This document shows, piece after piece, positions 45,735-53,323 of a stretch of DNA of 64,000 nucleotides (the stretch's first letter is position 1; each line of letters starts with the position of its first letter). A model generated the notes under the pieces. It had not been told where the DNA came from and did no database searches. It worked only from the letters and a program-made list of their open reading frames with translations. The translations under genes and the position numbers were made by a program. Source of the DNA: Pseudorhodoferax sp. Leaf265 (GTDB taxonomy: Bacteria > Pseudomonadota > Gammaproteobacteria > Burkholderiales > Burkholderiaceae_C); contig NZ_LMMT01000009.1 in assembly GCF_001422365.1 (NCBI RefSeq), positions 62,001-126,000 on the forward strand, given 5' to 3'.

Positions 45735-48700
45735 CGGAAGACGGCGCCGCGCACTGGCCGCTGACCGAGGCACAGAGCGGCCTGTGGTATGCCCAGCAAC
45801 TCGATCCGGCCAACCCCGCCTTTAACTGCGGCCATGCGCTGTGGATCGACGGCCCGCTCGATGTGGCCGCGTTCGCCGCCGCAGCCGAGCAGGCCGCGGC
45901 CGAGTGCGAGTCGCTCGCGCTCGCGCTGCGCGACACGCCCGAGGGCCCACGGCAGTGGCTGGACCCGGCGCGCCGCCCGGCCCTGCAGCAGATCGACCTC
46001 TCGGGCCATGACGACGCGGCCGAGCGCGCACTGGCCGCCATGGGCGCCGACATGCAGACGCCGCTGGACCCCACGCGCGACGCGCTGGCCGTGCAGCGCC
46101 TGTACCGCCTCGGGGCCGACCGCCACTGCTGGTACCAGCGCGCCCACCACCTGGCCAGCGACGGCTACGGCATGGCGCTGTGGAGCCAGCGCCTGGCCGA
46201 GCTCTACACCGAACGCCTGGGCCAGAGCCCCGCGCGCACGCCGCTGGCGCCGTTCGCGCAGCTGGTCGCCGAGGATGCGGCCTACCGCGCCTCACCCAAG
46301 CGCGCCCAGGACGCCGCCTACTGGCGCGATGCCTTCACGCCCATGCCCGAGGTTGCCGGCCTTGCCACGGGCCGGGCCCACGCCGCCCACCGCTGCCATC
46401 GCGCAAGCGTGCCGCTGGACACGGACCTGCGCACGGCCCTGCTGGCCCGGGCCCAGCGTCTCGACACCAGTTGGCCCGACCTGCTGACGGCCTGGACCGC
46501 GCTGTACTGCCTGCGCATGGCCACGGCCGACGCGACCGTGCTGGGCATCCCCTTCATGGGCCGGCTCGGCAGCGCGGCCTCGCGCGCCAGCGCCACCACG
46601 ATGAACGTGTTGCCGCTGGCGGTGCGTGCCACGCCGGGCCAGCCGCTTGCTGATTTCACCGAACAGCTGGTGCGCGCGCAGACGCGTGCGCGCCGGCATG
46701 GCCGCTACCGCAGCGAGCAGCTGCGCCGCGACCTGAATCTGCTGGGCGGCCAGCGCCGGCTGCATGCCGCGCTGGTCAACGTCCAGCCCTTCTACAAGCC
46801 GCTGGTGCTGGCTGGCCTGGCGACGCGGCTCGACATCCTGGGCACCGGCCCGATCGACGACCTGACCATCGGCTTGCGCGGCGACGGCGTGCAGCAGCTG
46901 GAACTCGAGATCGAGGCCAACCCCACGCTCTACAGCGCGACCAGCGTGGCGGGCCACCTGGCGCGGCTGCCCGCGTTCCTGCGCAGCGCGCTGACGGCAC
47001 AGGCCGTGGACGACATGCCGCTGGCCAGCCCCGCGGAAAGCCAGCGCCACCTGTTCACGCTCAACGCCACCGACCACCCCGTGCCCGCGACCACGCTGGC
47101 CGCGCTGATCGAAGCGCAGATGGCGGCGCGGCCCGAGGCCACTGCGCTGGAGTTCGAAGGCCGGGCGCTGACCTATGCGCAGCTGGAGCAGCGCTCGCGC
47201 GCGCTGGCACGCACGCTGCGCGCACGCGGCGTGGGCCGCGACCGCCTGGTGGCCGTGGCGCTGCCGCGCTCGCTGGAACTGCTGGTGGGACTCGTGGCCG
47301 TGCTGCGCGCGGGCGGCGCCTACCTGCCGCTGGACCTGGCCCACCCGCCCGAGCGGATCGCGCGCGTGGTCGCGCTATCGCAGCCGGTCTGCGCGCTCGT
47401 GCGCGCCGAGGACGCAGCCCGACTGCCGCCCACACTCGCACGCCTGCGCACAGCCGACTGGCCGCAGCAGGCAGACGCTGCGCTCGACCACTCGCCAGCC
47501 CCCGGCGATGCCGCCTATGTGATCTACACCTCGGGCTCCACGGGCGAGCCCAAGGGCGTGCTCGTCGAACACCGGGCCATCGTCAACCGGCTTGCGTGGA
47601 TGCGCCAGCACTACGGTTTCACGCCCGAGGAGCGCATCCTGCAGAAGACCCCCGCGACCTTCGACGTCTCGGTCTGGGAGTTCTTCCTGCCACTCATCAC
47701 GGGCTGCACGCTGGTCATCGCGCCGCCCGAGGCGCACCGCGACCCGGCCGCGCTCGCGCAGATCATCCGCGACCAAGGCATCACGACCTGCCACTTCGTG
47801 CCGTCCATGCTGGCCGCTTTTCTTGCGCACCCGGCCGCGCGCGGCCTCAGCATGCAGCGCATCTTCTGCAGCGGCGAGGAGCTGCCCGCACCGCTGCGCG
47901 ACCGGCTGCACGCCACGCTCACGAGCGCGCTGCACAACCTCTACGGCCCGACCGAGGCTGCGGTGGACGTGAGTCACTGGTCGGCCTCGGCCGACGACCA
48001 CAGCCGCCCCGTGCCGATCGGCCTGCCCGTCTGGAACACGCGGCTGTACGTGCTGGACGCGCGCATGCGCGCGCTGCCGCCCGGCGTGGCCGGCGACCTC
48101 TACCTGGGCGGCGTGCAGCTCGCGCGCGGCTACCTGGGGCGCGACGACCTCACGGCCGAGCGCTTCCTGCCCGACCCGTACCGCCCCGGCGAACGCATCT
48201 ACAAGACCGGCGATCTCGCGCGCTGGCGGGACGAGGACGGCGCCGTGGTCTTCCTGGGCCGCAGCGACCACCAGGTCAAGCTGCGCGGCCTGCGCATCGA
48301 GCTCGGCGAGATCGAGGCCGCGCTGCACGCCACCGGTCTGGTGACGCGTGCCGAGGTCCTGCTGCGCGAGGACCACTTGGGCGACAAGCGCCTGGTGGCC
48401 TACGTGCAACTCAGCGCCGACGGCGCCGCCGCCTCGGCCGACGAACTGCGCCAGCGCCTGGCCGCCCGCGTGCCCGACTACATGCTGCCCGCGGCCACCG
48501 TGCCGCTGTCGGACTGGCCCGTCACCACCAACGGCAAGCTGGACCGCCAGGCCCTGCCCGCGCCGCGCTTCGCCGATGGCGCGGCCGCCGGCCGCGCGCC
48601 GCAGACCGCCACCGAGGAAGCCATCGCCGCGCTGTTCGCAGAACTTCTGCACCTGCCCGCCGGCACGACCGTGGGCGCCGAGGCGGATTTCTTCGGCTTG

Positions 48701-49654
48701 GGCGGCGACTCGCTGTCGGCCGTGCAACTGCTGCTGCAGATCGAGGAGCGCTGGCACCGCAACCCGGGCCTGGGTGCGCTGTTCGAGACCCCCACGGTGG
48801 CAGCGCTGGCCGCCGCCATCGACGGCGAGGCCGTGCGCTTCGACAGCGGGCTCAGGCCGCTGATCCGGCTGGCCGCGGGCGATGCCGCGCAGGCGCCGCT
48901 GTTCGTCATCCACCCGGCCGGCGGCATCGCCTGGGGCTACCGGCTGCTGGCGCGCACGATCAGCCAGATGGCACCCACGCGCAGCGTCTGGGGCCTGCAG
49001 TCGCCCGCGCTCGCGCCCGAGCATCCGCTGCCCGACGGCATCGCCGCGCTGGCGCAGGACTACGCCGCGCGCGTGGCGGCCCTGCAGCCCACCGGCCCCA
49101 TCCACCTGGCCGGCTGGTCGGTCGGCGGCACCATCGCCCAGGCCATGGCCGTGGCCCTGCAGCAGATGGGCCGCAGCGTCGGCCTGGTCGCGCTGCTGGA
49201 CGCCTACCCGGCCGACTGCTGGCGCGACGAGCCCGAGCCGACACCGCTGCAGGCGCTGCGCGCGCTGCTGGCCATCGCCGGCCACGACCCCGAAGGCCAC
49301 CCCGAACTGGACACGCGCGACAAGGTGGTGGACTTCCTGCGCGCGGGCGACACCGCGCTCGGCAAGCTGCCGCCTGCCGCGCTCGAAGGCGTGGTGCGCG
49401 TGGTGACGGACACCAACCGGCTGATCCGCCAGCACCGCCACAGCCGCATGGCCGGCACGCTGACCCATGTGCGTGCCGCGCGCGACCATGCCGGCAAGCC
49501 GCAGCTGCAGGCCGCGCGGTGGCTGGACCACGCCGAACGCGTCGACATGCTGGAGGTACCGCTCATGCACGCGCAGATGACGGGCGCCGAGGCCACGGCG
49601 CTGATCGCGCCGCTGCTGGCGGCCAGGATGGCGCTGACGGAGATCACGGCATGA
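45731..49654 (+). CDS. entF: Serine-activating NRPS, EntF-like (C-A-PCP-TE)
   Basis: A 1307-residue single-module synthetase with the layout and length of EntF (1293). The condensation domain has HHLASDG (His140, Asp144). The adenylation domain (about 450-950) has YTSGSTGEPKG and FDVSVWEFF. Reading the specificity positions gives D-V-W-H-F-S-L-V-D-K, the serine code of EntF. The carrier domain has Ser994 in GGDSLSAVQ. The thioesterase nucleophile is Ser1130 in GWSVGGT. It should join dihydroxybenzoate to L-serine and, by analogy with EntF, trimerise and cyclise to a trilactone. Start at 45731 by the ATGA overlap. No MbtH gene is in the operon. Confidence 0.95.
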   Translation: MTEDGAAHWPLTEAQSGLWYAQQLDPANPAFNCGHALWIDGPLDVAAFAAAAEQAAAECESLALALRDTPEGPRQWLDPARRPALQQIDLSGHDDAAERALAAMGADMQTPLDPTRDALAVQRLYRLGADRHCWYQRAHHLASDGYGMALWSQRLAELYTERLGQSPARTPLAPFAQLVAEDAAYRASPKRAQDAAYWRDAFTPMPEVAGLATGRAHAAHRCHRASVPLDTDLRTALLARAQRLDTSWPDLLTAWTALYCLRMATADATVLGIPFMGRLGSAASRASATTMNVLPLAVRATPGQPLADFTEQLVRAQTRARRHGRYRSEQLRRDLNLLGGQRRLHAALVNVQPFYKPLVLAGLATRLDILGTGPIDDLTIGLRGDGVQQLELEIEANPTLYSATSVAGHLARLPAFLRSALTAQAVDDMPLASPAESQRHLFTLNATDHPVPATTLAALIEAQMAARPEATALEFEGRALTYAQLEQRSRALARTLRARGVGRDRLVAVALPRSLELLVGLVAVLRAGGAYLPLDLAHPPERIARVVALSQPVCALVRAEDAARLPPTLARLRTADWPQQADAALDHSPAPGDAAYVIYTSGSTGEPKGVLVEHRAIVNRLAWMRQHYGFTPEERILQKTPATFDVSVWEFFLPLITGCTLVIAPPEAHRDPAALAQIIRDQGITTCHFVPSMLAAFLAHPAARGLSMQRIFCSGEELPAPLRDRLHATLTSALHNLYGPTEAAVDVSHWSASADDHSRPVPIGLPVWNTRLYVLDARMRALPPGVAGDLYLGGVQLARGYLGRDDLTAERFLPDPYRPGERIYKTGDLARWRDEDGAVVFLGRSDHQVKLRGLRIELGEIEAALHATGLVTRAEVLLREDHLGDKRLVAYVQLSADGAAASADELRQRLAARVPDYMLPAATVPLSDWPVTTNGKLDRQALPAPRFADGAAAGRAPQTATEEAIAALFAELLHLPAGTTVGAEADFFGLGGDSLSAVQLLLQIEERWHRNPGLGALFETPTVAALAAAIDGEAVRFDSGLRPLIRLAAGDAAQAPLFVIHPAGGIAWGYRLLARTISQMAPTRSVWGLQSPALAPEHPLPDGIAALAQDYAARVAALQPTGPIHLAGWSVGGTIAQAMAVALQQMGRSVGLVALLDAYPADCWRDEPEPTPLQALRALLAIAGHDPEGHPELDTRDKVVDFLRAGDTALGKLPPAALEGVVRVVTDTNRLIRQHRHSRMAGTLTHVRAARDHAGKPQLQAARWLDHAERVDMLEVPLMHAQMTGAEATALIAPLLAARMALTEITA

Positions 49655-50847
49655 TGCGCGAGGATCTTTCCAGGCTTGCGCAAGAGGCCAGCGACGGCCG
49701 CACGCGCATGCTGCTGCTGTCGCACGGGGACGGTCTGCTCAGCGAGGGCGTGCAGGCGCAGCTGGCCGTGCCGGCCGCGCAGCTGGGCAGCGCAGTGGCG
49801 CGGCACTTCGCTGGCGCCGCACCCGATGCCAGGCTGGTCGGCGCCCTGCCCTTCGACCGCCACGCGCCAGCGCACCTGCTCGCACCGCAGCGCGTGCACG
49901 ATGCCGACACGGCCAGCGCCTGGCTGCATGGCATGGCTCGGCAGGCCCAGGCACCGCACGGCTGGGCGCTGCAGGCCGAACCCACGCGCGCCGGCTACGC
50001 GGCCGCCGTCGCCCAGGCCGTGCAGCGCCTGCAAGACGGCACTGGCCTGCACAAGGTCGTGCTGGCCCGCACGCTGCGCGCGCACAGCGCCACGCCCATC
50101 AACCCCTGGTGGCTGGCCCGCCGCCTGGCCGGCGACCCCGGCGTGCTGCGCTACGTGCTGCCCCTGCCGGCCCCAGCCGACGCCGCACCGGCCTGGCTGG
50201 TCGGCGCCACGCCCGAGCTGCTGCTCTCGCGCCGCGGCGCAGCCATCGCCAGCGAACCGCTGGCCGGCTCGGCTGCCCGCGGCCCCGACCTGGCAGCCAG
50301 CGAAGCCCGTGCCGCGGCCCTGCGCGACTCGGCCAAGGACCTGGGCGAGCACCGCTACGTGGTGCAGGCCATTGCCGACCTGCTCGCGCCGCTGTGCCGC
50401 CAGCTGCGCGTGCCGGCCACGCCGGCGCTGCACGCCACGGCCAGCATGTGGCACCTGGGCACGCGCATCGAGGGCGCGCTCAAGGACGCGTCGCCCGACG
50501 GACTGCCGCTGACCTCCAGCGCCGCGCTGGCCGCCCTGCTGCACCCCACGCCGGCCGTCTGCGGCACGCCGCGCGCCGCGGCCGCCGAAGCCATCGCCCA
50601 GCTGGAACCCGTGCCGCGCGGCTTCTACGCCGGCGCGGTCGGCTGGTGCGATGCGGCCGGCGACGGCGCCTGGCACGTGGCGTTGCGCTGCGCCCATGTG
50701 CAGGGCCGCGAGGCCCGGCTGTTCGCCGGTGCGGGCATCGTGGCCGACTCGGCGCCCGAGCTGGAGGCCACCGAAACGCGCGCAAAATTCAATGCCATGC
50801 TCCATGCGCTGGGCATCCCGCCCGCGCTGTTCCCCCCAGACCGATGA
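49651..50847 (+). CDS. entC: Isochorismate synthase
   Basis: A 398-residue chorismate-utilising enzyme of the EntC/DhbC type. Family motifs are GLHKVVLARTLR (catalytic-lysine region), WLVGATPELLLSRRG, EPLAGSAARG, DSAKDLGEHRYVVQAI (metal-binding Glu region), HLGTRIEGALKD and HPTPAVCGTPRAAA. It converts chorismate to isochorismate, the first committed step toward dihydroxybenzoate. ATGA overlaps on both sides place it in the siderophore operon. The first Met is doubled (MM); either could be used. Confidence 0.94.
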   Translation: MMREDLSRLAQEASDGRTRMLLLSHGDGLLSEGVQAQLAVPAAQLGSAVARHFAGAAPDARLVGALPFDRHAPAHLLAPQRVHDADTASAWLHGMARQAQAPHGWALQAEPTRAGYAAAVAQAVQRLQDGTGLHKVVLARTLRAHSATPINPWWLARRLAGDPGVLRYVLPLPAPADAAPAWLVGATPELLLSRRGAAIASEPLAGSAARGPDLAASEARAAALRDSAKDLGEHRYVVQAIADLLAPLCRQLRVPATPALHATASMWHLGTRIEGALKDASPDGLPLTSSAALAALLHPTPAVCGTPRAAAAEAIAQLEPVPRGFYAGAVGWCDAAGDGAWHVALRCAHVQGREARLFAGAGIVADSAPELEATETRAKFNAMLHALGIPPALFPPDR

Positions 50848-51491
50848 CCGACACCCCACGCCGCCTGCCCAGCATTCCCGCCTACGCGCTGCCGTGCGCC
50901 GACGAACTGCCAACCGCGCGCGCGCCCTGGCGCCTGGACACCGCGCGTGCCGCACTGCTCGTGCACGACATGCAGGACTACTTCCTCGCGGCCTTCCCGC
51001 CCGCGGCCGAGCCCCTGCAGAGCGCCGTGGCCCATCTCGCGCAGCTGCTGGCCTGGGCCCGCTCGATGAGCGTGCCGGTGTTCTACACGGCCCAGCACGG
51101 CAACCAGGACCGGCGCGACCGCGGCCTGCAGGCCGAGCTCTGGGGCCCGGGCATGCGCGCCACACCCGAACACGAGCAGATCGTGGCGGCGCTGGCGCCG
51201 CAGCCCGGCGACCAGGTGCTGACCAAGCACCGCTACAGCGCCTTCCAGCGCAGCAACCTGGAGACGCTGATGCGCGTGCGCGGCCGCGACCAGCTCGTCA
51301 TCACGGGCGTCTACGCCCACATCGGCTGCCTGTGCACGGCTGCGGAAGCCTTCCAGCGCGACATCGAGCCCTTCTTCGTGGCCGATGCGCTGGCCGATTT
51401 CTCGCGTGAGAAGCACGACATGGCGCTGCAATGGGTGGCGGCCACCTGCGGCCAGGTGCTGACCACCGCACAACTGCTCGCAGCGGCATGA
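50844..51491 (+). CDS. entB: Isochorismatase (EntB N-terminal domain only)
   Basis: A 215-residue isochorismatase. The catalytic Asp is in ALLVHDMQDYF, and the hallmark stretch is ITGVYAHIGCLCTAAEAF followed by DIEPFFVADALADFSREKH, very like EntB and DhbB. It hydrolyses isochorismate to 2,3-dihydro-2,3-dihydroxybenzoate plus pyruvate. It lacks the C-terminal aryl carrier domain of EntB; that function is supplied by the free carrier gene upstream. The next enzyme, the EntA dehydrogenase, is not encoded in the window. ATGA overlaps with entC and with the following secreted-protein gene. Confidence 0.94.
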   Translation: MTDTPRRLPSIPAYALPCADELPTARAPWRLDTARAALLVHDMQDYFLAAFPPAAEPLQSAVAHLAQLLAWARSMSVPVFYTAQHGNQDRRDRGLQAELWGPGMRATPEHEQIVAALAPQPGDQVLTKHRYSAFQRSNLETLMRVRGRDQLVITGVYAHIGCLCTAAEAFQRDIEPFFVADALADFSREKHDMALQWVAATCGQVLTTAQLLAAA

Positions 51492-52024
51492 AGATGCGCG
51501 CACGCCACCGCACCGCCCTGCTGGCCTGCACCGCGGCCTTCGCGCTGCAGGCCCAGGCCCAGAGCCTCCACCCGCTGCTGACGCCGCCCGCCGCCCAGCG
51601 CTACCCCGAGGAGTTGAGCAGGGAGATGCAGCGCATCGCCGGCGGCACCACCGCGCAGGAACGCGCCAGGCAGCTGGTCGCCGCGCTGGCGAAGAGCCTG
51701 GCGCAGCCGCGCGAGGGCATCCGCACCCTCGTCGTCCCCGAACGGCCCATCGCCGGCCAGCTCTCGGCCGTGGCCATCGTGCCGCCCAGCAGCAAGCCCG
51801 GCGTGCCCATCGGGGTGTGCCTGCAACAGGGCATCGTCGGCGAGGACGGCCAGATGACGCACACCAACATCGGCATGCTGCAGATTGCAAGCAGCGGTTC
51901 GGTGGCGCCGCACCTGTGGACCGGCGAGCGTGTCGGCGCCGAGGTGGACGGCAAGCTGCAGGCCGCCTGTGCGCCCTACCGCACCGGCTACATCACCTAC
52001 ATCCAGAGCGCAGCGCCCGGCTGA
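51488..52024 (+). CDS. Small secreted protein of unknown function
   Basis: A 178-residue protein I do not recognise. A signal peptide is clear (ALLACTAAFALQAQAQS). The mature part is mixed alpha/beta with two cysteines, one in IGVCLQQGIVG and one in LQAACAPYR, that could form a disulfide in the periplasm. The start overlaps the isochorismatase stop (ATGA), so it appears to be the last gene of the siderophore operon. Whether it serves siderophore function or is only transcriptionally linked cannot be told. It converges with the DUF2845 gene after 4 bp. Confidence 0.7.
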   Translation: MKMRARHRTALLACTAAFALQAQAQSLHPLLTPPAAQRYPEELSREMQRIAGGTTAQERARQLVAALAKSLAQPREGIRTLVVPERPIAGQLSAVAIVPPSSKPGVPIGVCLQQGIVGEDGQMTHTNIGMLQIASSGSVAPHLWTGERVGAEVDGKLQAACAPYRTGYITYIQSAAPG

Positions 52025-52028
52025 AAGG

Positions 52029-52364
52029 CTATTGCCGCGGCCCGTACTTCATCTCGCGCAGCTCTCCTTCGCGGAACTGCAGGATGGTGATGAACTGCCC
52101 GATGCCGGGCTTGTAGGTCCACTCCTCGACCATGTCGCAGGCCACATGCGGTGGCCGGCCCACCGTGCTGGGCGCGATGCCGATGGGCTTGCAGAAGCTG
52201 TCCTTGGCCGCAGGTGCGCCGCACTTGGACTCGATCACGAACTTGGTCTCGCCGATCTGCGCGAAATCGCGGCCGCAGCGCAGGGATTGGGCTTGCGCGG
52301 CACCGGCGCAGGCCAGCAGCAGGACGGCCAGGAACAGCGGCAGGGATCGTGGGCGGGAGGTCAT
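52029..52364 (-). CDS. DUF2845-type periplasmic protein
   Basis: A 111-residue exported protein. The signal peptide (LPLFLAVLLLACAGAAQAQ) precedes a short domain with the DUF2845 pattern: SLRCGRDFAQIGETKFVIESKCGAP, then VEEWTYKPGIGQFITILQF and EGELREMKYG. Four cysteines are available for disulfides. The function of the family is unknown. It sits 11 bp downstream of the alpha/beta hydrolase gene on the same strand and is probably co-transcribed with it. Confidence 0.75.
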   Translation of the reverse strand: MTSRPRSLPLFLAVLLLACAGAAQAQSLRCGRDFAQIGETKFVIESKCGAPAAKDSFCKPIGIAPSTVGRPPHVACDMVEEWTYKPGIGQFITILQFREGELREMKYGPRQ

Positions 52365-52375
52365 GGAGCGCGGTT

Positions 52376-53233
52376 CTACACCAAAGGCGACAACACCTGC
52401 GCCAACGCGGCATCGAAGGCCGCGGCCCGCTCGTACTGCACCCAGTGGCCGGCACCGTCGATCAGCGTCAGCCCCTGGAACTGCGCTCCGCGCGCGAAGG
52501 CCTCGGCCAGCAGGTCCATGCGGCCCGTGTAGAGCACGTCCTCGCGCCCGTAGATCGCCCAGACCGGGCAGCGCACCTGCTGCAGCGCGTCCTTGAGCGC
52601 CTCGGTGCGCGCCAGCCGGCGCCGCTGCATGCGGTCGCGCACCACGTTGGCGCTGTGCAGGGCCAGCGCGAGTTCGTCGATGGCCTCGGCACGGTGCAGC
52701 ATCAGCACGCCGAGGTTGTGGCGGTGCACGGCTTCGCGTGCGGTGGCGTCTTCGAGGTGGCGCCAACCGCGCAGCACGATGCGGCCGGCGTCGGACACGC
52801 CCATGGCCGGCGCGCCGACCACCACCAGCCGCGCCGCGCGCTTCGGGTGCGCAGCCGCCAGCAGGCCGGCCGTGAGGCCGCCGAACGAGAAGCCGACGAG
52901 GTCGCAGCGCTGCGTGCCCAGCAGTTCGGCCAGGCCCTGCTCCACCGCGGGCGCCACGTCGTCGGCGTCGCCGCCCCCTGGCGGGCGCGCAGAGTCGCCG
53001 AAGCCCGGCAGGTCGGGCACCAGCACCTGGCGGCCGCCGGCGACCAGGGCATCGATGTTGCGCACCCAGTGGGTCCAGCTGCCGCTGCCGCCGTGCAGCA
53101 GCACCACGGGGCCGGACGGGCCGGCATCGGCCGGGCCCCAGCGGTGCCATTGGATGTGGCCGTCGCCGCAGGGCGTCTGCAGGGCTTGGGCCGCGGCCTC
53201 AAGCCGCGGAATCGGATCGGGAAGAACGGACAT
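52376..53233 (-). CDS. Alpha/beta-fold hydrolase
   Basis: A 285-residue hydrolase. The oxyanion region is VVLLHGGSGSWTHW, the nucleophile elbow is LVGFSFGGLTAGLL (GFSFGG), and the C-terminal triad histidine is in IDGAGHWVQYERA; the acid is in IYGREDVL. The layout fits meta-cleavage-product hydrolases and related carbon-carbon or ester hydrolases. There is no signal peptide. The substrate cannot be predicted. It is followed by the DUF2845 gene. Confidence 0.87.
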   Translation of the reverse strand: MSVLPDPIPRLEAAAQALQTPCGDGHIQWHRWGPADAGPSGPVVLLHGGSGSWTHWVRNIDALVAGGRQVLVPDLPGFGDSARPPGGGDADDVAPAVEQGLAELLGTQRCDLVGFSFGGLTAGLLAAAHPKRAARLVVVGAPAMGVSDAGRIVLRGWRHLEDATAREAVHRHNLGVLMLHRAEAIDELALALHSANVVRDRMQRRRLARTEALKDALQQVRCPVWAIYGREDVLYTGRMDLLAEAFARGAQFQGLTLIDGAGHWVQYERAAAFDAALAQVLSPLV

Positions 53234-53323
53234 CGCCGGTTTATACCGCCGGGCCTTTCATGCCCATGTCACCGACGCTTACGAACATGACGGCTCCCTT
53301 TATCTGAATGATCTGGAGTCTCG

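Noticed and set aside
47375-49570. A 731-codon minus-strand open frame opposite the NRPS gene.
   Set aside because: Antisense shadow of the adenylation and thioesterase domains with no domain signature of its own.
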